In this document: positions 16,435 through 25,367 of the stretch, in pieces | Layout of the letters: each line of letters opens with the position of its first letter | How positions within the stretch are numbered: the first letter of the stretch is position 1 | Assembly (NCBI GenBank): GCA_017306865.1 | Contig: JAFKHH010000011.1 | Coordinates: 682,001 to 746,000 of the forward strand | Length of the DNA stretch: 64,000 nucleotides | Direction of reading: 5' to 3' | Source of the DNA: Filimonas sp. | Lineage (GTDB): Bacteria > Bacteroidota > Bacteroidia > Chitinophagales > Chitinophagaceae | The notes under the pieces: model-generated | Seen by the model: only the letters and a program-made list of their open reading frames with translations | What the model was told of the DNA's origin: nothing | The model's database searches: none | Made by a program: the position numbers and the translations under genes

Positions 16435-17379
16435 ATGAAACAGTCAAAGCTTTCATTTATTGCAATACTGCTTGTGCTGATGCAACTAGTTGCATGTGGA
16501 AATAAACAAAATGCATTTGATGCAACCGGCAATTTTGAAGCAGACGAAGTGATCGTATCTGCACAGCAAAACGGGCAGTTACTTTCCTTCAATGTAAAAG
16601 AGGGGGATACTTTACGTGCAGGTGCGATTGTAGGGCAACAGGATGTGGTAAATATTGCCTTGCAAAAAGAACGTACACAGGCTTCTATAGCAGCATTGCA
16701 ACAAAAATTAACAGACCCGCGTCCGCAGTTGGAGCTCACCAAAAAACAATTAGCTGTGCAACAATCGCAACTGGAACAGCAATTGCGTGAGCGGCAACGC
16801 ACGGAAAACCTGGTGAAAGCAGATGCCGCACCACGTAAACAATTGGACGATATTAACGCTCTGATAGATCAGTTGCAAAAGCAAGTAAACGCGACAAAGC
16901 AACAGATTGTGGTACAGGAAACAAACATTGCCACACAAAATCGCTCTATCATGAGCGAGAAAGCGCCGCTTGAAAAATCTGTTGCACAATATGCTGACCA
17001 GGTGCAAAAAGGGGCAGTTATTAACCCGGTTACCGGAACCGTACTGGTAAGATATGCCTTGCAAGGTGAATTGGCAACCGTAGGTAAACCCTTGTATAAA
17101 ATAGCCAATATGGACACGTTGCAATTGAAAGCCTATATAACAGGCAACCAGTTGCCAACAGTAAAACTCGGGCAACAGGTGCAGGTAAGGATTGATGACG
17201 GCAAAGGCGGGTTTAAAACATACACGGGTACAATTACATGGATCTCTGATAAATCTGAATTTACACCAAAAACGATCCAGACAAAAGATGAGCGTGCTAA
17301 CCTCGTCTATGCCATGAAAGTAAGTGTAAAGAACGATGGCTATTTGAAGATAGGCATGTATGCGGAAGTGAAATTGTGA
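16435..17379 (+). CDS. HlyD/YbhG-type periplasmic adaptor lipoprotein
   Basis: 314 aa from ATG 16435, where the signal peptide 'MKQSKLSFIAILLVLMQLVA' leads to the lipobox Cys of LVACGN. The biotinyl/lipoyl half-motifs are 'VSAQQNGQLLSFNVKEGDTL' and 'AVINPVTGTVLVRYALQGEL'. Between them lies a long alpha-helical hairpin rich in Gln and charged residues (about residues 75-180), which docks onto TolC. The C-terminal beta-barrel contains 'LKAYITGNQLPTVKLGQQVQ'. It corresponds to YbhG of the YbhGFSR exporter, placed between the channel gene and the ABC genes. Confidence 0.92.
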   Translation: MKQSKLSFIAILLVLMQLVACGNKQNAFDATGNFEADEVIVSAQQNGQLLSFNVKEGDTLRAGAIVGQQDVVNIALQKERTQASIAALQQKLTDPRPQLELTKKQLAVQQSQLEQQLRERQRTENLVKADAAPRKQLDDINALIDQLQKQVNATKQQIVVQETNIATQNRSIMSEKAPLEKSVAQYADQVQKGAVINPVTGTVLVRYALQGELATVGKPLYKIANMDTLQLKAYITGNQLPTVKLGQQVQVRIDDGKGGFKTYTGTITWISDKSEFTPKTIQTKDERANLVYAMKVSVKNDGYLKIGMYAEVKL

Positions 17380-17546
17380 GTGGTGAGTAGTCAGTTGTGA
17401 GTGAGGTGAATTGTGAATAAGCCTCTCTGCGGCAAAAGTAAATTGTTACATTGTTTAATGGTTGAATTGTTATGTTTCTGATGCACAGAAAGGGAAATAA
17501 CAATTTATCAATGCAGCCATTTAACCGTTTAAATCATCGTACACTA
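17380..17546. repeat. Facing word repeats before the first ABC gene
   Basis: 'gtgagtggtgagtagtcagt' (17378-17397) is followed by an 'attgttacattgtttaatgg' (17444-17463) and 'caatttatcaatgcagccat' (17501-17520) facing pair, then the ABC ATG at 17547. Confidence 0.45.
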
Positions 17547-18458
17547 ATGGGCTCTGTTATAATCGAACATATTAAAAAGACCTACGATAAAGGCAATGTG
17601 CTTGCCTTAAAGGACGTGTCCTTTACGGTGAATGAAGGTGAGCTCTTCGGCCTCATCGGCGCAGATGGCGCGGGTAAGACAAGCCTCTTTCGTATACTCA
17701 CGACATTATTGTTAGCAGATGAAGGCAAGGCAACTGTAAATGGTTATGACGTAATAAAAGACTATAAGCAAATACGTGGTTGCGTTGGCTATATGCCCGG
17801 CAAGTTTTCGCTCTACCAGGACTTGACCATAGAAGAGAACCTGAATTTTTTTGCTACGCTTTTCGCAACTAGTGTAGAGGAAAATTATGACCTGATCAAA
17901 GACATCTATGAACAGATAAAGCCTTTTAAAGATAGAAGAGCTGGCAAACTGTCCGGGGGGATGAAACAGAAGCTCGCTTTATGCTGTGCGCTTATTCATA
18001 AACCTGCGGTACTGTTTTTGGACGAGCCTACCACCGGCGTAGATGCTGTATCAAGAAAAGAATTTTGGGAGATGCTGAAACGGCTGAAAGAGCAAGGGAT
18101 TACCATCCTCGTATCTACCCCGTACATGGACGAAGCAACTTTATGCGAACGCATAGCATTAATTCAGAATGGAAACATTCTCTCAATAGACACACCGGAA
18201 AACATAACAAAAGCTTATCCGCGTAAGCTATATGCACTTACGGCATCTGTAGTACACAAAATATTGAGCGATGTAAAAGCATACCCGGAAATAGCGAGTT
18301 GTTACTCCTTCGGCGAGTTTTTGCATATATCATTTAAAAATGATGGTAAAGACAACACGAAAGAGTTATTGCAGCATTTATCACAGAAAGGATTTAAAGA
18401 TGTAACAATAAAAGAAATAGAACCGACAGTGGAAGACTGTTTTATTGAATTAATGTGA
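17547..18458 (+). CDS. ABC exporter ATPase, first of two (YbhF N-terminal-half-like)
   Basis: 303 aa from ATG 17547, chosen because 'MGSVIIEHIKKTYDKGNVLA' is a normal ABC N-terminus; 25 codons upstream fall in repeat sequence. Walker A is GADGAGKTS, Q-loop 'YMPGKFSLYQDL', signature LSGGMKQKLALC, Walker B 'AVLFLDEPTTGVDA', and H-loop replaced: 'ILVSTPYMDEA' has Pro-Tyr where the switch His is usual (THYMDEA in the second ATPase). E. coli YbhF is one polypeptide with two ABC domains; here they are two genes and this matches the first half. The C-terminal ~80 residues form a regulatory extension. It powers the exporter with the two permeases. Confidence 0.9.
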   Translation: MGSVIIEHIKKTYDKGNVLALKDVSFTVNEGELFGLIGADGAGKTSLFRILTTLLLADEGKATVNGYDVIKDYKQIRGCVGYMPGKFSLYQDLTIEENLNFFATLFATSVEENYDLIKDIYEQIKPFKDRRAGKLSGGMKQKLALCCALIHKPAVLFLDEPTTGVDAVSRKEFWEMLKRLKEQGITILVSTPYMDEATLCERIALIQNGNILSIDTPENITKAYPRKLYALTASVVHKILSDVKAYPEIASCYSFGEFLHISFKNDGKDNTKELLQHLSQKGFKDVTIKEIEPTVEDCFIELM

Positions 18459-18543
18459 AGCGATGTAGGATGTTAGATGTACGATGTAAACAACATAAAA
18501 TACACTTGGTGCTTCTTAGTGCCTTCGTGTCTTAGTGGCAAAT

Positions 18544-19284
18544 ATGGAGAAAGCAATTATCTGTAAAGACCTGACCAAGCAATTTGGTGATTTTGCTGCG
18601 GTAAATAAAATATCGTTTGATGTAAACGCAGGCGAAATATTCGGATTTCTTGGCGCAAATGGTGCAGGCAAAACAACAGCCATGCGTATGCTTTGCGGGT
18701 TGTCTTATCCGACATCCGGTGAGGCTACTGTAGCAGGCTTTAATGTATATAAACAGCAGGATCATATTAAGAGGAATATCGGGTATATGAGCCAGAAATT
18801 CTCTTTGTATGAAAGCTTAACTGTACAGGAGAATATCCGGTTCTTTGGCGGTATATACGGCCTGAGCGATAAAGCTTTAAAAGATAAAAGCAATTCCCTC
18901 ATAGAACGGTTGGGTTTACAGGCCGAAGCTAAAAAAAGAGTGAGTGAGTTACCGCTCGGCTGGAAGCAGAAGCTCGCTTTTTCTGTAGCTATTATTCATC
19001 AGCCGAAAATAGTTTTCCTGGACGAGCCCACCGGCGGCGTTGATCCCATTACACGCAGGCAGTTTTGGGATCTGATCTATGAAGCTGCAGATGATGGCAT
19101 CACCATATTTGTTACAACACACTATATGGATGAGGCGGAGTATTGTAATCGTATTTCCATAATGGTAGATGGTAGGGTAGAAGCATTGGATACACCCACC
19201 AATTTAAAACACCAGTATAAAGTGGAAACAATGGATGAAGTGTTTTATCAATTGGCAAGAGCAGCGAAAAGAAGCGGCGAATAA
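18544..19284 (+). CDS. ABC exporter ATPase, second of two (YbhF C-terminal-half-like)
   Basis: 246 aa from ATG 18544; a GTG at 18535 lies inside a word repeat and is less likely. Walker A is [10 protein letters not shown]-loop '[14 protein letters not shown]', Walker B '[13 protein letters not shown]' and switch '[13 protein letters not shown]' are intact. The signature is '[11 protein letters not shown]' instead of LSGGQ, a divergence also found in the second domain of E. coli YbhF (LPLGxKQRL). With the first ATPase (intact LSGG, altered switch His) it should form an asymmetric heterodimer in which only one site is canonical. Confidence 0.9.
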   Translation: MEKAIICKDLTKQFGDFAAVNKISFDVNAGEIFGFLGANGAGKTTAMRMLCGLSYPTSGEATVAGFNVYKQQDHIKRNIGYMSQKFSLYESLTVQENIRFFGGIYGLSDKALKDKSNSLIERLGLQAEAKKRVSELPLGWKQKLAFSVAIIHQPKIVFLDEPTGGVDPITRRQFWDLIYEAADDGITIFVTTHYMDEAEYCNRISIMVDGRVEALDTPTNLKHQYKVETMDEVFYQLARAAKRSGE

Positions 19285-19500
19285 AGATCGTGAATCGTGA
19301 ACCGGCAATCGTGAATGACTTATTCGGAATTTTCTCTGTGTTCTTTGCTCACCCTTTGCGGTCTTTGCGATACTTAGCGCCTTTGCGTGAAATGACATTC
19401 TATAACTCGACATGCGCTTCGCTAACATGCCGAACAGCGGACTCAAAATAAATCTCTGCGGTGCTCTCCGTTCCTGGCGGCTCTGCGGTGAATTATAAAT
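19285..19500 (+). repeat. Composite word-repeat spacer between ATPase and permease genes
   Basis: 'gtgaatcgtgaaccggcaat' (19293-19312) is followed by 'ctttgcggtctttgcgatac' and 'ttagcgcctttgcgtgaaat' (19352-19394) and 'ctctgcggtgctctccg' words (19454-19495). Two word families are juxtaposed inside an operon, so the insert need not separate transcription units. Confidence 0.55.
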
Positions 19501-19509
19501 AAAATATTC

Positions 19510-20616
19510 ATGAAACAATTTTTAGTCTTTGTCAAAAAAGAATTTTACCACGTGTTTCGCGATAGGCGTACGTTGCTGATTCTTTTTGGACTACCCATAA
19601 TGCAAATACTGTTATTTGGTTTTGCGCTGACAAATGAGATGAAGAATGCAAAAGTAGTAGTGGTAGATTATGCACACGACATAGCATCTCAGCAGATCAT
19701 TACCAAAATAGAAGCAAGCAGCTATTTCAGCATAGAGAAAGCGGTTATGTCATACGAAGACATGCACAAAGCATTCAAGCAAGGGAAAATAAAATGCGCC
19801 ATCATATTTCCACCCAATTTCAATGAAGACCTCACGCACGCGCAGAAAGCGAGTGTACAAGTGATAGCAGATGCTTCAGATCCAAATACAGCCAAGACCA
19901 TTGCAAATTATTTAACCGCCTATATTGGCGATTATCAGCAAAGCATTAATGCTACCATGCAATTGCCAATGGTAATACAACCGGAAGTTCGTATGCTGTA
20001 TAATCCTGATCTGAACGGCTCCATGAATTTCATACCAGGTGTAATTGCATTGGTGTTAATGATCATTTGTGTAACACTAACCTCTGTATCCATCGTAAAG
20101 GAAAAAGAAATGGGCACAATGGAAATTCTGTTAGTTTCACCATTTAAGCCCATTTATGTAATACTCTCCAAGGCTGTTCCCTACCTCGCATTATCGCTCA
20201 TCAATCTTGTAGTCATTTTGTTGTTAAGCGTCTTTGTAATGAACGTACCAATAAGGGGAAATGTTTTTCTACTGTTTGCAGAGTGCACACTCTTTGTCAT
20301 TAGCGCATTGTCATTTGGTTTACTGGTATCCAGTTTTACCAATTCACAGCAGGCCGCCATGCTTATCTCTATGATGGGGATGATGTTGCCAACCATCCTC
20401 TTCACCGGGTTTATATTCCCGCTGGAAAACATGCCATTGCCATTACAGGTTATTTCCAATATAATCCCTTCCAAATGGTTCTACATTATTGTAAAAGCAG
20501 TTATGCTAAAAGGGTTGGGCTTTGGAACTGTATGGAAAGAGACATGTATTCTTTTAGGAATGACAGCCGTGTTGTTAACGATCAGCCTGAAGAAATTTAA
20601 GATCAGGTTACAATAA
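19510..20616 (+). CDS. ABC exporter permease, YbhS-like
   Basis: 368-aa ABC-2 type permease. The N-terminal cytoplasmic helix 'FVKKEFYHVFRDRRTLLILF' leads into TM1. A ~140-residue extracytoplasmic domain follows, and five C-terminal TM helices begin near 'GVIALVLMIICVTLTS'. The coupling helix is 'IVKEKEMGTMEILLVSPFKP', the E-x-G-T-M/I-E signature of this family. The last segment contains 'SNIIPSKWFYIIVKAVMLKG', typical of the YbhS/YbhR/DrrB branch. It ends 10 bp before the next permease gene, which forms the other half of the membrane channel. Confidence 0.93.
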   Translation: MKQFLVFVKKEFYHVFRDRRTLLILFGLPIMQILLFGFALTNEMKNAKVVVVDYAHDIASQQIITKIEASSYFSIEKAVMSYEDMHKAFKQGKIKCAIIFPPNFNEDLTHAQKASVQVIADASDPNTAKTIANYLTAYIGDYQQSINATMQLPMVIQPEVRMLYNPDLNGSMNFIPGVIALVLMIICVTLTSVSIVKEKEMGTMEILLVSPFKPIYVILSKAVPYLALSLINLVVILLLSVFVMNVPIRGNVFLLFAECTLFVISALSFGLLVSSFTNSQQAAMLISMMGMMLPTILFTGFIFPLENMPLPLQVISNIIPSKWFYIIVKAVMLKGLGFGTVWKETCILLGMTAVLLTISLKKFKIRLQ

Positions 20617-20626
20617 AAGTAATGCT

Positions 20627-21742
20627 ATGCGTACGCTACGATTTTTACTGGTCAAAGAGTTTAAGCAGATATTCCGGGATAAAGGTATTCTGCCAATCAT
20701 CTTTATCATGCCCATGATACAGTTGCTCATCATGCCATTGGCAGCAAATTTTGATGTAAAGAATATTAATATAGCTATCGTAGACCACGACCATTCCAGC
20801 TATACACAAAAGCTGGTAACAAAGATTGCATCTTCCGGTTATTTTCATATTGCAGGCAACAATCGCTCTTATGACGAAGCCATGCGATTGATAGAAAGAG
20901 AAAAGGCAGATATCATACTTGAGATACCGGTAAATTTTGAACGCAATCTTATAAGGGAAGGAAGTCAGAAAGTGTACCTGGCTGCCGATGCCATCAATGG
21001 CACAAAAAGTGGGTTGGGCGCATCATACCTAACCAGCATCCTCGCTGATTTCAACAACCAGGTAAGGATGGAGTGGCTGCAAGGTCAGCCGGCAAATATC
21101 CAATCTATCAATGTAGAGGTCAGCAACTGGTTCAATACCTATATGGACTACCATAAATTTATGGTTCCGGCAATATTAGCCTTATTGGTAACACTCGTTG
21201 GCGGCTTTATTTCTGCATTGAACATTGTTCGGGAGAAAGAAATAGGGACAATTGAGCAGATCAATGTGACGCCGATAAAAAAATGGGAATTTATCCTCGG
21301 TAAGATGATTCCCTTCTGGCTTATAGGCGTATTTGATTTTACATTAGGTCTCATCATCGCCCGTTTTGTATATGGCATTGTACCAGCGGGCAGCCTCGCT
21401 GTCTTGTATCTCTTTGTCTCGGTTTATCTGGTTGCCCTACTTGGGTTTGGCTTACTTATCTCCACCTATAGCGACAACCAGCTACAGGCTATGTTTGTTG
21501 CCTTCTTCTTCATCATGATCTTTACATTGATGAGCGGCCTTTTTACGCCAGTGGAGAATATGCCCCAGTGGGCAAAAGTTATTTCAAATCTTACACCTGT
21601 TACACACTTTGTACAGGTGATGCGTATGATCGTGTTAAAAGGGAGTGGTTTTGCCGATATTAAATGGCAACTACTTATTGAAATCGGCTTTGCCGTAGTG
21701 CTGAATGGTTGGGCCGTTTGGAACTATAAAAAAACAAACTGA
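20627..21742 (+). CDS. ABC exporter permease, YbhR-like
   Basis: 371-aa ABC-2 permease partnering the preceding gene. Same architecture: 'LVKEFKQIFRDKGILPIIF' N-terminal amphipathic helix, TM1, an extracytoplasmic domain with 'IAIVDHDHSSYTQKLVTKI', then 'VREKEIGTIEQINVTPIKKW' (coupling helix) and five TM segments. The end is 'LTPVTHFVQVMRMIVLKGSG'. Last recognised gene of the tetR-tolC-hlyD-ABC-ABC-permease-permease cassette; a membrane protein gene follows after 100 bp and may be part of the same transcript. Substrate unknown; relatives export hydrophobic drugs or cations. Confidence 0.93.
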   Translation: MRTLRFLLVKEFKQIFRDKGILPIIFIMPMIQLLIMPLAANFDVKNINIAIVDHDHSSYTQKLVTKIASSGYFHIAGNNRSYDEAMRLIEREKADIILEIPVNFERNLIREGSQKVYLAADAINGTKSGLGASYLTSILADFNNQVRMEWLQGQPANIQSINVEVSNWFNTYMDYHKFMVPAILALLVTLVGGFISALNIVREKEIGTIEQINVTPIKKWEFILGKMIPFWLIGVFDFTLGLIIARFVYGIVPAGSLAVLYLFVSVYLVALLGFGLLISTYSDNQLQAMFVAFFFIMIFTLMSGLFTPVENMPQWAKVISNLTPVTHFVQVMRMIVLKGSGFADIKWQLLIEIGFAVVLNGWAVWNYKKTN

Positions 21743-21842
21743 TGATACAAGCACCGGCTGTTCCGGCATGAACTTTTTGGTAAAGAAATTGTTGGTAGAT
21801 ACAGGAGGCATAGCCTCTGTGTATTTACTTAAATCTTGAATC

Positions 21843-22298
21843 ATGAAATTCAACGGTATAAACCTACTCACACATCCATTGATCCTGGCCCTTTCCTTCA
21901 TGTTGCTGGTTATTGCTGATGCGAATGGCTGGGGCTTCTTTATACAGATCGTTTTAGGTAACCTGCTACCAGCAACGATTTATGGCTGGCTTGGCTTTAT
22001 CGGGTTGTTAGTTTTATTATTCAGCTACAGCTTCATCCGTCATAAATATGTTAGCTTATATGGCATTGCAAATATTGTAGGCGCCTTGCTCATGTGGGGC
22101 TCCGTGTACACTTTCTTTCTCCGTCCCGGAGGTAAAAATTTTTATGATACATTTTTCGGCTTCCTGCCAATGGTGCTGTTTGCCATCTACAACATTCTCT
22201 CACTCATCTTTATTATTTTCAATCTGACCCGTACCAACTCCAACCGAAGTTCCGGTCATGGCGAAGAACCATTGAATACAGAAGGAGAAGGGATATAG
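21843..22298 (+). CDS. Hypothetical membrane protein with four TM helices
   Basis: 151 aa. Four hydrophobic segments are visible, near residues 11-28 (HPLILALSFMLLVIADA), 46-64 (YGWLGFIGLLVLLFSYSF), 72-92 and 106-128 (FFGFLPMVLFAIYNILSL), then a hydrophilic tail rich in Asn, Ser and Glu. I do not recognise the family. It follows the YbhR-like gene by 100 bp on the same strand, so it might be the last gene of the export operon, but no shared motif supports a role in export. Confidence 0.6.
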   Translation: MKFNGINLLTHPLILALSFMLLVIADANGWGFFIQIVLGNLLPATIYGWLGFIGLLVLLFSYSFIRHKYVSLYGIANIVGALLMWGSVYTFFLRPGGKNFYDTFFGFLPMVLFAIYNILSLIFIIFNLTRTNSNRSSGHGEEPLNTEGEGI

Positions 22299-22423
22299 GG
22301 AATATAGAACAAGGAATTTTGAATGAAGAATAATGTTCAACGATCAATATTCAATGTTCAATATTCAAGTGATGCAAATCACAGAGAAAGCTAAGAATAC
22401 AAATAGATAGCCAATTCTTGAAT

Positions 22424-22456
22424 CACTCCTTTCATTGCCGTTCGATTTATCGAATG
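22424..22456 (+). repeat. REP-like hairpin, copy 1
   Basis: Lead 'tcactcctttcattgccg' is followed by the hairpin cgttcgat-tt-atcgaatg (one arm mismatch). Copy 2 lies 114 bp downstream in the same orientation. Confidence 0.65.
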
Positions 22457-22537
22457 GAAAATAATGCTCAATATTCAATATTTAAATGAAACAGATCACA
22501 AGGAAAGCAAGGAGAGATGGAAAGCTAAGTTTTGAAT

Positions 22538-22570
22538 CAAACCTTTCATTGCCGTTCGGTTTATCGAACG
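22538..22570 (+). repeat. REP-like hairpin, copy 2
   Basis: Lead 'tcaaacctttcattgccg' is followed by cgttcggt-tt-atcgaacg, here with a G-T pair. Confidence 0.65.
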
Positions 22571-22717
22571 GGATATAAGAATATCGAGCAAGGAACAAGG
22601 AATTCAGAATGGTGAAGAAAGGAATTTTCAATAATCAATGTTCAATATTTAACGCTCAATTGAAAATTGAATATTGATAGTTGAGTGTTGAATATTTTGT
22701 TGATATTCCCAAAGAAA

Positions 22718-22743
22718 AGCGGGCTTCTAAACAGAAGCCCGCT
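22718..22743 (-). terminator. Terminator of the sugar transporter gene
   Basis: Arms agcgggcttct / agaagcccgct (11 perfect pairs) are followed on the minus strand by TTTTCTTT. It lies 29 bp past the transporter stop. Confidence 0.88.
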
Positions 22744-22771
22744 ATATTATGCTTAATAAGAAATCCCGTTT

Positions 22772-24049
22772 TTATTTAGCTGTTTTGCCAGCTTTGTAGC
22801 CCCGTATAGAATAGTAGAGTATATAGGCATAACATGGTAACATACAGATCACAAAAGACAGGTTGTTAGGTAAATGAATGGTGTCTTTTAGTGAAGTATA
22901 GACCAAGGGAACAATTGCGCCACCAGCAATACCCATAATGAGTAATGCAGAGCCTGTTTGTGTATGCTTGCCAAGACCAGAGATAGCCAGTGGGAAAATA
23001 GCAGGCCACATCAGCGCATTTGCAAGGCCTAGCAACGCAATAAAAGTGATTGCTACATACCCATGTGAAACGAAAATGCCGACAGAAAAAACAATGCCTA
23101 GAATAGCCGAGATCTTTAAACCCTGCTCCTGCGAAATAACTTTTGGAATAGTAAAAATACCTATTACATAGCCCAAAAGCATTGCCAATAAAGTGAAGAA
23201 TGTAAAATACTTCGTAACATCCAGCGGTAAGCCTTCTGCTTTACCAAATGTACCAATTGCATCACCCGCCATTACTTCTGCACCTACGTATAAGAACAGG
23301 CATAATACACCCAACCATAAGTGAGGGAAACCAAAAATACTTTTATTCGTTTCAGCGCGGCTAACTTCTGTATCAGGGTCAGTGTTTGTATCTATCTCTG
23401 GTAATGGAGAGAACTTGATCATTAGCGCCACAAGGAACAAGACGATCGCAATGATTGTGTACGGAGTAATAACTCTCGATGCCAGTTGCTGCAACAAAGC
23501 CTCCTTCGTTACAAGATCAGTTGCTTTAGTTATTTGATCTTCCAGTGCCGTTGCATTTTTTAATACCAACGCACCCAGGATGATCGGGCTGATCATACCG
23601 GCTATTTTATTACAAATGCCCATTATACTGATGCGCTTAGCTGCGCTTTCAATCGGGCCTATGATGCTTATATATGGATTAGATGCCGTTTGCAACAATG
23701 ACAAACCTGTAGCTTGTATAAACAATCCTGTTAAGAATAGAGGAAAGCTCCTGTTTTGGGCAGCAGGAATGAAAACGATAGAGCCAATAGCCATTACGAC
23801 AAGGCCTAGTGACATTGCATTTTTGAATCCCGTCTTTTTGATAACAAAGGAAGATGGTAAAGCGAGAAAGAAATAGGCAATATAGAATGCGAATGTTACA
23901 AAAAATGCTTGCGTATCATTCTTCAATTCGCAAGCCAGTTTAAGGAACGGTATTAAGGTGCCATTTAACCATGTAATAAAACCAAATACAAAAAAGAGAA
24001 TAGCAATGATAATAAGGGCCGTGACATTAGTCGGTTTCTTGTTGGTCAT
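22772..24049 (-). CDS. MFS sugar:H+ symporter, FucP/GluP type
   Basis: 425-aa inner-membrane transporter with 12 predicted TM helices. The first helix 'FVFGFITWLNGTLIPFLKLA' is the hallmark of the L-fucose/glucose-galactose permease branch (FGFITWxNxxLIP). Further family signatures are 'GLFIQATGLSLLQTASNPYI' and the C-terminal-half helix 'GLANALMWPAIFPLAISGLG', both close to FucP/GluP. It imports a hexose by proton coupling; the specific sugar is not predictable. Single-gene unit with its own terminator, near the ThuA lipoprotein gene, which suggests local carbohydrate use. Confidence 0.92.
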   Translation of the reverse strand: MTNKKPTNVTALIIIAILFFVFGFITWLNGTLIPFLKLACELKNDTQAFFVTFAFYIAYFFLALPSSFVIKKTGFKNAMSLGLVVMAIGSIVFIPAAQNRSFPLFLTGLFIQATGLSLLQTASNPYISIIGPIESAAKRISIMGICNKIAGMISPIILGALVLKNATALEDQITKATDLVTKEALLQQLASRVITPYTIIAIVLFLVALMIKFSPLPEIDTNTDPDTEVSRAETNKSIFGFPHLWLGVLCLFLYVGAEVMAGDAIGTFGKAEGLPLDVTKYFTFFTLLAMLLGYVIGIFTIPKVISQEQGLKISAILGIVFSVGIFVSHGYVAITFIALLGLANALMWPAIFPLAISGLGKHTQTGSALLIMGIAGGAIVPLVYTSLKDTIHLPNNLSFVICMLPCYAYILYYSIRGYKAGKTAK

Positions 24050-24130
24050 TTCGCAGTTTGATTTTGCTAAAAATAACGAAGACAGATGGAAATGTGCTAT
24101 GCAAACGATTGTGTGTTTTTGTGGTGAGTT

Positions 24131-24250
24131 GTGAATCGTGAACTAGCAATCGTTAGCCCTAAGCTGCAACCGCTTTTCGTTTTACCGATTCACGTTTCAT
24201 TTTCACAGTCATTTCCTACTCTCAATTGATCATTCACAACTCACAATTGA
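24131..24250. repeat. Facing 'gtgaatcgtga' and 'ttcacgttt' words
   Basis: 'gtgaatcgtgaactagcaat' (24131-24150) faces 'accgattcacgtttcatttt' (24184-24203) and 'tcattcacaactcacaattg' (24230-24249) in the divergent gap between the transporter and ThuA genes. Confidence 0.5.
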
Positions 24251-24287
24251 CCCTAAACGCTTATCTTCAATTAAATAAAAAGCCAAT

Positions 24288-25046
24288 ATGAAAATCCTGG
24301 TAAATGCACTGGTCGGCGCCACAGTTGCTGTACTATCCTTTTCTGCATGTAGCAGCTCTAAACAAAGCACATCTGCCACAAAACAAGATAAAGTATTGAT
24401 CTTCTCAAAAACGCGTGGTTACAGGCATAAAAGCATTGAGCCAGGCATAGCAGCCATACAAAAACTGGGGGCAGAAAATAACTTCCAGGTATATGCAACA
24501 GAAGATTCTTCCAAATTTGTATATGATACATTGAAACAATACAAAGCCGTTATCTTTTTAAATCCAACCGGTAAAGGCTTGTTCAACGCGGATCAGCAAA
24601 AAGGTTTCCAGGAATATATACATAAAGGTGGCGGGTATGTAGGCATACACGCTGCAACAGATTGTTTATACGACTGGGAATGGTACGGCAAACTCGCCGG
24701 AGCTTATTTTTTAAAGCATCCTGCTATACAGAAAGCAAAACTATTCCTTACAGATAGCTCACACATTTCTACTAAACACCTGCAGTCTCCATGGTGGCAT
24801 ACAGACGAGTGGTATAATTTTAAATCTTTCAATAAAGACGTAACAGTGCTGATCAAAGTGGATGAGACAAGCTATAACGGCGGCAGTATGAACAATGACC
24901 ACCCGATCAGTTGGTATCACAACTTTGAAGGAGGGAGGGCATTCTACACAGCACTGGGCCACACTGAAGAAGACTTTAATAGCGATACCTTATACCTGCA
25001 ACATTTGCTGGGCGGTATTAAATATGCAATGGGAAGGAAGAAATAG
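24288..25046 (+). CDS. ThuA-domain lipoprotein
   Basis: 252 aa. The signal peptide ends in a lipobox (LSFSAC), so the protein is likely attached to an envelope membrane. The ThuA (trehalose-utilisation-like, class I glutamine amidotransferase-related) domain covers most of the rest: 'VLIFSKTRGYRHKSIEPGI' at the start, 'YKAVIFLNPTGKGLFN', 'GGGYVGIHAATDCLYDWEWY' and 'HPISWYHNFEGGRAFYTALG' with 'HTEEDF' at the end. Such proteins are common in Bacteroidota polysaccharide and glycoside degradation systems, but their reaction is poorly defined. Divergent from the sugar transporter gene. Confidence 0.88.
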   Translation: MKILVNALVGATVAVLSFSACSSSKQSTSATKQDKVLIFSKTRGYRHKSIEPGIAAIQKLGAENNFQVYATEDSSKFVYDTLKQYKAVIFLNPTGKGLFNADQQKGFQEYIHKGGGYVGIHAATDCLYDWEWYGKLAGAYFLKHPAIQKAKLFLTDSSHISTKHLQSPWWHTDEWYNFKSFNKDVTVLIKVDETSYNGGSMNNDHPISWYHNFEGGRAFYTALGHTEEDFNSDTLYLQHLLGGIKYAMGRKK

Positions 25047-25160
25047 GAGTGTGCGTGTGGTGAATTGTGAATAGTCAATGGTGAAGGCTGCTATGCTTAT
25101 CGTGAATCGTGAGCCGGAAATCGTGAACGGTGCTATTGGAATAAATGCCAAGCGCAGCAT

Positions 25161-25193
25161 CAAGCCTTTCATTGTCGTTCGATTTATCGAACG
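25161..25193 (+). repeat. REP-like hairpin, copy 3
   Basis: Lead 'caagcctttcattg' plus tetranucleotide gtcg, then the perfect hairpin cgttcgat-tt-atcgaacg. Confidence 0.7.
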
Positions 25194-25252
25194 CATAAAA
25201 AAGATACAGAGGAGGCAAACAATGCTATTGAGATAAGTCCTAAGCGCAACAT

Positions 25253-25285
25253 CAAGCCTTTCATTGTCGTTCGATTTATCGAACG
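25253..25285 (+). repeat. REP-like hairpin, copy 4
   Basis: Same as copy 3 over the whole lead ('caagcctttcattgtcg') and hairpin. The conserved lead here extends to 'aagcgcaacat' (25242-25252), also present in copy 3 as 'aagcgcagcat'. Confidence 0.7.
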
Positions 25286-25332
25286 AATCAAAAAAAACAT
25301 TTCAAATATTAAATCTCAAATTTCAAATCCAT

Positions 25333-25367
25333 AAAAAAAGCGCTTCAAAACATGAAGCGCTTTTTTT
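25333..25367 (-). terminator. Strong terminator of the PhyH gene (symmetrical)
   Basis: 15-bp perfect arms aaaaaaagcgcttca / tgaagcgcttttttt with a 5-nt loop. A T-run exists on both strands, so it can also stop plus-strand transcripts from the ThuA gene. Confidence 0.92.

Larger units (their letters stand above)
22299..22771. other. Intergenic region with two REP-like hairpins and word repeats, 473 bp
   Basis: It holds 'caatgttcaatattcaag' type words (22315-22370, 22467-22490, 22620-22695), two REP-like hairpins in direct repeat (22424-22456 and 22538-22570) and the terminator of the sugar transporter gene (22718-22743). No gene is supported. Confidence 0.6.

Noticed and set aside
17472-17546. 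Upstream start for the first ABC ATPase
   Set aside because: The extra 25 codons are made of the 'attgtt/caatttatcaatg' word repeats and are not similar to ABC N-termini.
18964-19000. Inactive second ABC ATPase because of the missing LSGGQ
   Set aside because: LPLGxKQ is also the form in the second half of E. coli YbhF, so it is a family trait rather than decay.
22424-25285. CRISPR-like regular repeats
   Set aside because: Spacing of the palindromic units is irregular (92-114 bp within pairs, then kilobases), there are no unique spacers of constant length and no cas genes.
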